In this document: positions 7,924 to 15,306 of the stretch, in pieces
Layout of the letters: each line of letters starts with the position of its first letter
Numbering within the stretch: position 1 is the first letter of the stretch
Source of the DNA: Corallococcus macrosporus
GTDB taxonomy: Bacteria > Myxococcota > Myxococcia > Myxococcales > Myxococcaceae
NCBI RefSeq assembly: GCF_017302985.1
Contig: NZ_JAFIMU010000007.1
Coordinates: forward strand, 2,232,001-2,296,000
Reading direction: 5' to 3'
DNA: 64,000 bases
Made by a program: the position numbers and the translations under genes
The notes under the pieces: generated by a model
What the model was told of the DNA's origin: nothing
The model's database searches: none
Seen by the model: the letters and a program-made list of their open reading frames with translations, nothing else

Positions 7924-9254
7924 TGGAGCGGCGGAATGGATAGAACTTCAATCGGATAGCGACTGTCCTCGAAGGCTTTGCGGAGAAAATCCGCGAACCG
8001 GCGCTCCGCGACAATCCAGCGGATACGTCGGCCGTCTGCGAGGGCAATCTGGCGCTTGGCTTGAGCAAGAATCTTGTCGAAGCCTCGGTAGAACTCCTTC
8101 AGCGTCATGTTGTCCTTGATGAACGTTGCATAGCCCGGGCCCTTCGCCTCCAGCAGCACGTCCTCCAAGGGGTCGAACCCGTCGTAGTCCACCACGGTGT
8201 CGCCTTCCTGGATCCGGTACGCGGTTCCCTTCGGTGCTCCCGTCACCTGGGCCTGGTAGTCACGGGCACGGTCGGACATCGACTCCGTCACCTGCACCCA
8301 CTTGCCCGGGCCTCCTGTGCTCCCACTCGAAGGAGGGCCCGTGACAGCCATCGTCACCGCCGTGGACGCGAGCGTGACCTCCACCACTCCGCCCACCACC
8401 GCCACCGCGCTCACGTCCAGCACGTGCGCCACGCTGAAGCCTGCCTGCGCCGAGCCCAACCGCACCGCGTCCGGGAAGCCCGGCATCCACGTCAGCGCGG
8501 ATGACAGCCCCACCGTCACGCCGTGACTCACCAGCACCGTGACGGCGAGCACGAAGATGCGCGCTACCTCCGGCCCCAGTGCCTGCGCGAACACGTGCGC
8601 CGCTTCTTCCAACTCCTGAAACGTCGTCGCCCGGTCCGTCGCTGCCTTCAGCGCGCCACAGGCCCGCACCACCGTGAGGAACGACTGCACTCCCACATAC
8701 GCCAGGAACACGGCGGCAATCACCGCGGCGGCCTTGGTGAACACGGGCTCCGGTGCCGCCGCCAGCACCACCCAGGATGCAATCGCTCCCGAGACCACGG
8801 ACACGAAGAGCGCCGGGTTCACCGTGTCCTCCAGCGCGTCCCCGATGCTCGCGCGCAGTGGGTCCAGCGACATGCCCACCGCGAGCGTCAGCCGGTCCAT
8901 CTCTCCAAAGCCCGCGCCGTCCTCCAGCAGGGACAGACAATCCCCCGCGGCCTCATGCGCCCGGCACCATCGCCCGTACCGGTCCCGCAGCATGAACCCG
9001 AGTCCCCGGTCCAGCTCCGCGCCCTTCCTCGCGACCGCGCGCACCACCCTGGGTGAGCGCACCGGCAGCGGTACATCCAGCACCAGGCGCGCTAGCGCGT
9101 CCTCGAACTCCCGCGCGCTGACCGGCACCCTCCGGTCCCAGCTCACCGGCGCATACGTCCGCGTCCCCTCCTCCGTGCGCAGCCGCACCGTGGGCCCGCT
9201 GGCGCAGCCCGTGATCAGCACGAACAGCAAAATCCACACACCGCCATGTGACAC
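7920..9254 (-). CDS. SitA-type lipoprotein toxin with REase-5-like tip
   Basis: 444 aa from a GTG at 9254, chosen because GAGGAG lies 8 nt upstream and the product then has a short lipoprotein signal ending LITGC with Cys17, the same position as in the first toxin. The scaffold parallels that toxin: VRLRTEEG, EFEDALARLVLDV, RWCRAHEAAGDCLSLL, VVLAAAPEPVFTKAAAVIAAV, TDRATTF. After GPPSSGSTGGPG the tip (about 316-444) reads VVDYDGFDPLEDVLLEAKG, giving the D...ExK core of a restriction-endonuclease-fold toxin (Tox-REase-5). It is unrelated to the HNH tip of the first cassette. DNase activity and contact-dependent delivery are inferred. Confidence 0.8.
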   Translation of the reverse strand: MSHGGVWILLFVLITGCASGPTVRLRTEEGTRTYAPVSWDRRVPVSAREFEDALARLVLDVPLPVRSPRVVRAVARKGAELDRGLGFMLRDRYGRWCRAHEAAGDCLSLLEDGAGFGEMDRLTLAVGMSLDPLRASIGDALEDTVNPALFVSVVSGAIASWVVLAAAPEPVFTKAAAVIAAVFLAYVGVQSFLTVVRACGALKAATDRATTFQELEEAAHVFAQALGPEVARIFVLAVTVLVSHGVTVGLSSALTWMPGFPDAVRLGSAQAGFSVAHVLDVSAVAVVGGVVEVTLASTAVTMAVTGPPSSGSTGGPGKWVQVTESMSDRARDYQAQVTGAPKGTAYRIQEGDTVVDYDGFDPLEDVLLEAKGPGYATFIKDNMTLKEFYRGFDKILAQAKRQIALADGRRIRWIVAERRFADFLRKAFEDSRYPIEVLSIPPLQ

Positions 9255-9362
9255 TCGCGACACTCCTCGACAGGTGCCTTCTCCCGTCACCCCACCAATG
9301 CTATGCGCCTCCAGGCAATCCATTTTTAACGAGAACAACTGGACTTCACCGGGAGAGTCACC

Positions 9363-10814
9363 TTGAAGCGTATTTCCCTCATCGCGTCCCTGGCCCTGAC
9401 GGGCGTGCTGTCCGCCTGCGGTCCTGGCGAGACGCTGGAATCACCGCGGGTGCCCGCGCGGGACGTGGGCAGCACCACGGCGGCGCTGGACTGCGCCGCG
9501 CTCAGCAAGCCCGTGTATCACCGCGTCCGTCCGTCCTCGGGTGACAGCCTCCTCACCCTCAACGCGACGGAGGCCGCCAACGCGGCCACGACCTACGCGT
9601 ACACCGAGGACCTGGGCACGCCCTTCAAGGCCGCGAGCGCGTCGGGCACCGGCCTGTCCCCCGTGTACCGGCTCTACAGCCCCAGCCGGGGTGAACACAT
9701 CGTCACCATCGACGCCACCGAGCGCTCGAACCTCATCGCCTCCGGCTTCACCACCGACGAGGGCGTGGGCTTCTATGCGTCCAGGACGGCGGACACGTGC
9801 CTCGTGCCCGTCTACCGCTTCGACAACCCGGGCCTCCGGAAGCACCGCCACGCCGTCACCCAGGCGGAGCGCGACGCGCTCACCACCGCCGGCTGGACCA
9901 ACGAGGGCATCAAGTTCTACGCCGCGCCTGGCACCGTGGACACGAAGTTCACCTTCGTCGTCATCCCCGACACGCAGCTGGAGGCCGTCTACTACCCCAC
10001 CCGGCTCACCCACCGCATGCAGTGGATCGCCGACAACCGGACGGCCCAGGACATCCGCTTCGTGATGCACACCGGCGACCTGATGGACTGGGACACGCCG
10101 GACCACATCCACTATCAGCGCGCCAGTGACTCGTATCAGGTGCTCGACAACGCCCGGATCCCCTACGCCATCGCCCTGGGCAACCACGACACGGCGGCCG
10201 TGTGCCAGGGCGGCAGCGCGTGCCCCGGCAACGTCAACGCCAACCTGCGCAACACCACCACCTTCAACACCTACTTCCCGCTGTCCCGCTTCAAGGCCCT
10301 GGGCGGCGTGTTCGAGTCCGGCAAGTGCGACAACGCCTTCCACACGTTCAACGCGGGCGGCCTGAACTGGCTGGTGCTGAACCTGGAGCTGTGGGCCCGC
10401 ACGGACGCCGTGAACTGGGCGAAGACCGTGCTGGCCCAGTACCCCCGGCACAACGTCATCATCATCACCCACTCGCACCTGAACGGCAGCGGCGGCATCG
10501 AGCAGTCCAACGGCGGCTACGGCAACAACAGCCCCCAGTACGTGTTCGACAACCTCATCAAGCAGTACGCCAACGTGCGCTTCGTCTTCTCCGGCCACGT
10601 GGGCAACGCCGCCTACCGCACCGACACCGGCGTGAACGGCAACACCGTCTACCAGATGCTCAACACCTTCCACGACGGCACCACCAACCCGACCCGGCTC
10701 GTGGAGGTGGACACCGCCGCCAACACCATCAACACCCGCGTCTACGCGCCGCTCACGAACACCGAGCGCGCCGACGGCGTGAAGGCGTACAGCAACGTCA
10801 ACTGGGTGCGCTGA
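9363..10814 (+). CDS. Lipoprotein metallophosphoesterase with N-terminal DUF5648-type repeats
   Basis: 483 aa from a TTG start. The signal peptide MKRISLIASLALTGVLSAC has a lipobox. Residues about 45-195 hold three short modules of the DUF5648 kind: PVYHRVRPSSGDSLLTLNA, PVYRLYSPSRGEHIVTID and PVYRFDNPGLRKHRHAVT. Residues about 200-480 form a calcineurin-like phosphoesterase: VVIPDTQ, HTGDLMDW, ALGNHD, THSHLNGSG and FSGHVGN supply the metal ligands. The enzyme is likely on the cell surface or in the periplasm, with a phosphoester substrate; the front modules may bind carbohydrate or the wall. It is divergent from the second toxin gene with about 108 nt between starts. Confidence 0.85.
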   Translation: MKRISLIASLALTGVLSACGPGETLESPRVPARDVGSTTAALDCAALSKPVYHRVRPSSGDSLLTLNATEAANAATTYAYTEDLGTPFKAASASGTGLSPVYRLYSPSRGEHIVTIDATERSNLIASGFTTDEGVGFYASRTADTCLVPVYRFDNPGLRKHRHAVTQAERDALTTAGWTNEGIKFYAAPGTVDTKFTFVVIPDTQLEAVYYPTRLTHRMQWIADNRTAQDIRFVMHTGDLMDWDTPDHIHYQRASDSYQVLDNARIPYAIALGNHDTAAVCQGGSACPGNVNANLRNTTTFNTYFPLSRFKALGGVFESGKCDNAFHTFNAGGLNWLVLNLELWARTDAVNWAKTVLAQYPRHNVIIITHSHLNGSGGIEQSNGGYGNNSPQYVFDNLIKQYANVRFVFSGHVGNAAYRTDTGVNGNTVYQMLNTFHDGTTNPTRLVEVDTAANTINTRVYAPLTNTERADGVKAYSNVNWVR

Positions 10815-10919
10815 ACCCACGCCGCCACGGCTTCGCCATGCGAGCCCGCTTCCTCCACGAGGGGGCGGGCCTTGTCATCCATGGCAATCCCAGCGGTCGC
10901 TTGGTATTGAGACCCGGCC

Positions 10920-13355
10920 TTGCGTGACAGCCCGCCACCTCCTTGCGGCTCCTCCCTCCCGTTCCTCGCCGGTGGCGGAGAGATGGGGGAACGGATGCGC
11001 CAGCAGGACTGGTCCGCGACGCCCCTGCCGCCGCCGGAGGCCTGGCCCCACGCGCTGCGCGCGCTGGTCCGCATGATGCTGGACGCGGCCACGCCCATGT
11101 TCGTCGTCTGGGGCCCGGAGCTCTGCTACCTCTACAACGACGCGTACCGTCCCTTCATCGGCGCGCGGCACCCGGCGCTCGGTGAACCCTGCGCGCGGGT
11201 GTTGCCGGACGTCTGGCCGGCGCTGAAGCCGCTCCTGGATCGCACCCTCGCGGGGGAGACGGTCGCCTTCGAGGACCTTCCGCTCACCGTCACGTACGAG
11301 GGCGTCTCGGAGGAGCGCTGGTTCACGTTCGCGTACGTGCCCGTGCGCGACGACGCAGGCACCGTGCAGGGCGTGTACTGCGCGCCGCTGGAGACGACCG
11401 GGCGCGTGCGGGCGGAGCGGGAGAAGCAGGCCACGCTGGCCACGCTGCAGCTGGCGCAGCGCGCGGGCGGCGTGGGCGTCTTCGAGTTGGATCAGGAGAC
11501 GCGCACCGTCTACACGTCCGAGGAGTTCTGTCACATCTGGGGCCTGCCGGTGCGCCCCGCGTATCCCATCGCGGAGCTCATCGCGCGGCTGCACCCGGAC
11601 GACCGGCCCCGCATCCGCACCGTGGACGGCATCCTGTCCCAGGGCGCGCTGGAGTACATCGAGTACCGCGTCCTGCGCGACGACACCGGCGAGGAGCGAT
11701 GGATTGCCCGCCGCGGCGAGGCCCCGCGTGAAGGCGTGCGGCGGCTGCCGGGCGTCGTCTACGACGTGACCGACCAGAAGCGCGCGGAGGCGGCGCTCCA
11801 GGTGCTCACCGCCCAGCTGGAGCAGCAGCTCAGCGTGCGCACCGCGGACCACGACCGGCTGTGGCGGCTGTCGCAAGAGCTGATGATGGTGTGTGGGATT
11901 GACGGCCTCATCTTCACGGTGAACCCGTCCGCCACGCGCATCCTTGGCTGGACCGAGGCGGAGATGGCGGGCCGGACGGTGAGGGACTTCCTCCACCCGG
12001 ACGACGTCGAGCCCAGCGCCGCGGAGATGCGGCGCCTGGCCGCGGGCATCACCACGCTGGCCTTCGAGAGCCGCTTCCGTCACCGGGACGGCTCCTACCG
12101 GCTGCTGGCCTGGACGGCCGTGCCGGACGAGGGCCGCGTCCACGCCGTGGCGCGCGACATCACCCAGGAGCGCGAGGCGGCCCAGGCGCTGCGCCAGGCC
12201 GAGGAGGCGCTGCGCCAGGCCCAGAAGATGGAAGCGGTGGGCCAGCTCACCGGCGGCATCGCGCACGACTTCAACAACCTGCTCCAGGGCATCATCGGAT
12301 CGCTGGACCTGCTGCAGCGGCGCGTGAGCCAGGGGCGCACGGAGGAGCTGGGCCGCTTCGTCACCGGCGCGAAGGCCTCCGCGCACCGGGCCGCGGCGCT
12401 CACGCACCGGCTGCTCGCCTTCTCCCGGCGGCAGCCGTTGGACCCCCGGCCCACGGACGTGAACCAGCTGGTCGCCTCCATGGAGGACCTGCTGCACCGC
12501 ACGCTGGGAGAGACCATCCAGTTGGAGCTGGCGCTCACCCCCGCGCCGTGGACCACGCTGTGCGACCCGAACCAGTTGGAGAGCGCGGTCCTCAACCTGG
12601 TCATCAACGCGCGCGACGCGATGCCCTCGGGTGGACGCCTGCGCATCGAGACCGGGAACGCCCAACTGGAGGTGCCCACGGGCGGCGACCTGATGCCCGG
12701 CGCCTACGTGCGCGTGAGCGTCACCGACACGGGCACGGGGATGCCCCCGGAGGTCATCGCGCGCGCGTTCGAGCCCTTCTTCACCACCAAGCCGCTGGGC
12801 CAGGGCACCGGCCTGGGCCTGTCGATGATCTACGGCTTCGCTCGCCAGTCGGAGGGCTCGGCGCGCATCGAGAGCGAGCCCGGCCGGGGCACCACGGTGT
12901 CGCTGTACCTGCCGCGCTTCCAGGGCATACCCGGCGCGGAGTCTCCGCCCTCGCAGGCCCTGGGCGAGGAGCACCGCGCGCGCGGCGGCGAGGTGGTGGT
13001 GCTGGTGGAGGACGAGCCGGTGGTGCGCGCGCTCATCGTCGAGGTGCTCCGCGAGTGGAGCTATCAGGTGCGCGAGGCCGACGACGGTCCCTCCGGCCTG
13101 CGCCTGCTGGAGTCCCTGCCGCAGGTGGACCTGCTGTTGACGGACGTGGGGTTGCCCGGGGGCCTCACCGGGCGGCAGCTCGCGGACCTGGCCCGGCAGC
13201 GGCGCCCGGCGCTCAAGGTGCTGTTCATGACCGGCTACGCCCAGGCCGCGGCCCAGGCGTCCGGGTTCCTCCAGACGGGCATGGAGATGGTCACCAAGCC
13301 CGTAGCCATGGACCTGCTCGTGGCCCGCGTCCAGCGGATGCTGCGGGACGCCTAA
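10920..13355 (+). CDS. PAS-domain hybrid histidine kinase with C-terminal receiver
   Basis: 811 aa from TTG at 10920. This start is kept because the FLAGGGEMGERMRQQDWS segment after it is conserved in this kinase class; ATGs at 10983 and 10995 would cut it. There is no signal or membrane segment, so it is a soluble sensor. Three PAS modules (about 50-165, 180-290, 330-430) precede HisKA with GGIAHDFNNLLQ (His449), a HATPase (NLVINARDAMP, GTGLGLSM), and a receiver starting VVVLVEDEP with phospho-acceptor Asp742 in LLLTDVGLPG. The gene ends in TAA formed by an IS630 insertion: target TA plus the first IS base. The ancestral stop was TAG at the same codon. Confidence 0.9.
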   Translation: MRDSPPPPCGSSLPFLAGGGEMGERMRQQDWSATPLPPPEAWPHALRALVRMMLDAATPMFVVWGPELCYLYNDAYRPFIGARHPALGEPCARVLPDVWPALKPLLDRTLAGETVAFEDLPLTVTYEGVSEERWFTFAYVPVRDDAGTVQGVYCAPLETTGRVRAEREKQATLATLQLAQRAGGVGVFELDQETRTVYTSEEFCHIWGLPVRPAYPIAELIARLHPDDRPRIRTVDGILSQGALEYIEYRVLRDDTGEERWIARRGEAPREGVRRLPGVVYDVTDQKRAEAALQVLTAQLEQQLSVRTADHDRLWRLSQELMMVCGIDGLIFTVNPSATRILGWTEAEMAGRTVRDFLHPDDVEPSAAEMRRLAAGITTLAFESRFRHRDGSYRLLAWTAVPDEGRVHAVARDITQEREAAQALRQAEEALRQAQKMEAVGQLTGGIAHDFNNLLQGIIGSLDLLQRRVSQGRTEELGRFVTGAKASAHRAAALTHRLLAFSRRQPLDPRPTDVNQLVASMEDLLHRTLGETIQLELALTPAPWTTLCDPNQLESAVLNLVINARDAMPSGGRLRIETGNAQLEVPTGGDLMPGAYVRVSVTDTGTGMPPEVIARAFEPFFTTKPLGQGTGLGLSMIYGFARQSEGSARIESEPGRGTTVSLYLPRFQGIPGAESPPSQALGEEHRARGGEVVVLVEDEPVVRALIVEVLREWSYQVREADDGPSGLRLLESLPQVDLLLTDVGLPGGLTGRQLADLARQRRPALKVLFMTGYAQAAAQASGFLQTGMEMVTKPVAMDLLVARVQRMLRDA

Positions 13356-13380
13356 ACGACCGCGCATGAATCCCGATCGG
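13355..13380 (+). repeat. Left terminal inverted repeat of the IS630 element
   Basis: Begins AACGACCG directly after the target TA. It matches the reverse complement of the right end at 20 of 26 bases, including the outermost 8. Confidence 0.85.
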
Positions 13381-13446
13381 CTCGGAGGGTAGGCAGGCGC
13401 TGGGAGCTGAAGGAAAGGGGCAGGAGCTCGCGCCGTTCGGCCTTGT

Positions 13447-14544
13447 GTGCGCAAGAACCGGATGAAGAAGCGAGCCCTGCCTCAGGGAAGGCAACAGCTG
13501 CGCCTGCGATGTCCTGACCGCAGGCGGCTGATTCGCTGGGGAGAGAGGACTGGCTGCCCGCTCACCCTGCGGCGGTGCCTGGCGGTAGCGAAGGTGGCCA
13601 GTGGTCAGTCACGGGCGCAAGCAGCGCGGCAGTTGCTGTGCGCCACGTCCACGGTGGTGTCCGCGGTTCAGCGCTTCCAGAAGTCAGGCCGAGAAGGCCT
13701 CTCGGACAGGCGCGCTCAGAATGGGCCACGCAAAGTGGACGAGCGATTTCGGCAGACGCTGCGCCGGGTGCTGGAAGGCACGCCGCAGCAGTCCGGTTGG
13801 CGGCGCACGACGTGGACGCGCGAGTTGCTGGTGCGTGAGGTGCAGAGGCGAGGCCGGGTACGCGTCTCGCCCGCGACGATGGGACGCGCCTTGGCCTCGG
13901 TGGGAGCCCACAGAAGGCGTCCGCGTCCCGTGGTGCGCTGCCCTTGGCCGGAGCGCCGACGTCGACGGCGCCTCTGGCAGCTGAAATGCCGTGCGGCCTT
14001 CGCCCGGCCCGACGAGCCCGTGCTTTTCGAGGATGAAATGGACGTGCACCTCAACCCGAAAATCGGCCCCGACTGGACGTTGCCCGGACAGCGCAGAGAG
14101 GTCGTCACTCCCGGCAACAACCAGAAGCGTTTCGTGGCAGGGGCGCTGGATGCGAGCACGGCCCGGATGACTTGGGTGCAGGGGGAGAAGAAGACGAGTG
14201 CGCTCTTCATCGACCTGGTGCGCGCCGTGGACGCCGCCTATCCCAGAGCGAAGCGCCTACATTTCATCCTCGACAATGCCGCCACCCACTCCAGCAAAAA
14301 GACGCAGAAGGCGCTGGAGGCTCTGGGTGAGCGGCTGGTGCTGCACTTCCTGCCGCCGTACTGCCCGGAGGGCAACCGCATCGAGCGCGTGTGGTGGGAC
14401 GTGCACGCCAACGTCACCCGCAACCATCGCTGCAAGAAGATGGAGGCGCTCATGACCGAGGTGGACGCCTACCTCGACGCACGGAACACCCAGAAGTCCG
14501 CCAGCCCCTTGCTGCGCGTCGCCTCCGCTCGACGCGCAGCTTGA
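13447..14544 (+). CDS. IS630-family DDE transposase
   Basis: 365 aa, uninterrupted. GTG at 13447 is one start; ATG at 13462 is an alternative. The N-terminal half has two helix-turn-helix units (LAVAKVASGQSRAQAARQLL, and the STVVSAVQRFQKSGREGLSD region) followed by the arm RTTWTRELLVREVQRRG. The catalytic core shows the DDE series: Asp in FEDEMDVHLNP, Asp in FILDNAATHSS, and Glu in PEGNRIERVWWDVH. Full length and intact catalytic residues suggest activity. The only gene of the element. Confidence 0.93.
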   Translation: MRKNRMKKRALPQGRQQLRLRCPDRRRLIRWGERTGCPLTLRRCLAVAKVASGQSRAQAARQLLCATSTVVSAVQRFQKSGREGLSDRRAQNGPRKVDERFRQTLRRVLEGTPQQSGWRRTTWTRELLVREVQRRGRVRVSPATMGRALASVGAHRRRPRPVVRCPWPERRRRRRLWQLKCRAAFARPDEPVLFEDEMDVHLNPKIGPDWTLPGQRREVVTPGNNQKRFVAGALDASTARMTWVQGEKKTSALFIDLVRAVDAAYPRAKRLHFILDNAATHSSKKTQKALEALGERLVLHFLPPYCPEGNRIERVWWDVHANVTRNHRCKKMEALMTEVDAYLDARNTQKSASPLLRVASARRAA

Positions 14545-14546
14545 GA

Positions 14547-14572
14547 CCGTTCGAGAATCACGATCGGTCGTT
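14547..14572 (-). repeat. Right terminal inverted repeat of the IS630 element
   Basis: Ends CGGTCGTT just before the second TA. It pairs with the left end and lies 2 nt past the transposase stop. Confidence 0.85.
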
Positions 14573-14612
14573 TAGCGCGCAAGCAGGCAGTCACCAGACA
14601 TCTTCGCGGAAT

Positions 14613-14630
14613 CTTCGTGAACGAAGGTTT
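14613..14630 (+). terminator. Weak hairpin, possibly the displaced kinase terminator
   Basis: CTTCG-TGAA-CGAAG stem followed by GTTT. It lies 39 nt past the right edge of the IS. Before insertion it would have been about 40 nt after the kinase stop, where an intrinsic terminator is expected. Short stem, so low confidence. Confidence 0.3.
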
Positions 14631-14713
14631 GCTTGAACTTCGTGTCAAAGCCGTATGGCCTTCGCGTGACCGTCTCGCCCGTGGGGCGGTCATTTCCAGG
14701 AAGGTCTTCCGTG

Positions 14714-15196
14714 ATGAACACCCGTTCGTGGCTGGTGCTGTCGACGCTGGGGTTGTCTTTGTCGGCGCCTCTCGGCGTGGCGCAGACGCGGTCCAGCTAC
14801 GTCGATGCCACTTCCTACCTGTCCTCCCGGCCGGAGTATCCGGCGTGGCTGGAGCTGCGCTCGAACCTGAAGGCGGACTTCGACGACATCTGTGGGGACA
14901 CGTTCTGCGAGGGCGACTACAGCAACATCCAGTCGCTGCGCTTCCAGTGTTCGGTCAACAGCAAGACAGGCGTCATCGGGCAGTGCGTCTGGACGTTCGC
15001 CGCGAGCAACGAGGAGATCAACCCCACCACGGGGGCCATCACCGTGCAGACGCAGACCTGGACCTGCCAGAGCCCGCTGGCCAGCGGCACCACGATGACC
15101 GCGCTGCTGGCGGCGCTCTCCGGCCCGTCGCCCCTCTACGCGACGCTGCCCGGCACGAGCACCACGCTCTACGCCGGCCTGGGTGACTGCCTGTAG
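14714..15196 (+). CDS. Secreted protein of unknown function
   Basis: 160 aa from ATG at 14714, with AGGAAGG about 9 nt upstream. Signal peptide MNTRSWLVLSTLGLSLSAPLGVAQ, cleavage probably near AQT. The mature part has six Cys (DDICGDTFCEGDY, RFQCSVN, GQCVWTF, WTCQS, GDCL) and many Thr/Ser, suggesting a small disulfide-bonded exported domain. I do not recognise a family. It lies between the IS element and the AlbA_2-type gene, with its own start signal. Confidence 0.65.
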   Translation: MNTRSWLVLSTLGLSLSAPLGVAQTRSSYVDATSYLSSRPEYPAWLELRSNLKADFDDICGDTFCEGDYSNIQSLRFQCSVNSKTGVIGQCVWTFAASNEEINPTTGAITVQTQTWTCQSPLASGTTMTALLAALSGPSPLYATLPGTSTTLYAGLGDCL

Positions 15197-15306
15197 AAGG
15201 CAACACCGTCTCACGGCGTCAACGCACGTCCCGATCCGGACACCGTGCACGCCTGGCGAGGCCGCGTCTTCGAGGGAGCAGCATTGGACCGTGGCGGGCC
15301 CGGCTG

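Larger units (their letters stand above)
13355..14572 (+). mobile_element. Complete IS630-family insertion sequence
   Basis: 1218 bp bounded by terminal inverted repeats and flanked by the dinucleotide TA on both sides (13353-13354 and 14573-14574), the target duplication typical of IS630/Tc1-mariner transposons. Left end AACGACCGCGCATGAATC and right end (reverse strand) AACGACCGATCGTGATTC match at 20 of the first 26 positions. One intact transposase gene fills the element. The insertion is in the stop codon of the upstream hybrid kinase. Rejoining the flanks with a single TA gives GCC TAG, so the kinase stop changed from TAG to TAA with no change in protein. Probably recent and still functional. 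Confidence 0.9.

Noticed and set aside
10875-13454. Long minus-strand frame opposite the hybrid kinase
   Set aside because: Its translation is Arg/His/Leu/Gly-rich without domains, while the plus-strand frame has complete PAS, HisKA, HATPase and receiver motifs.
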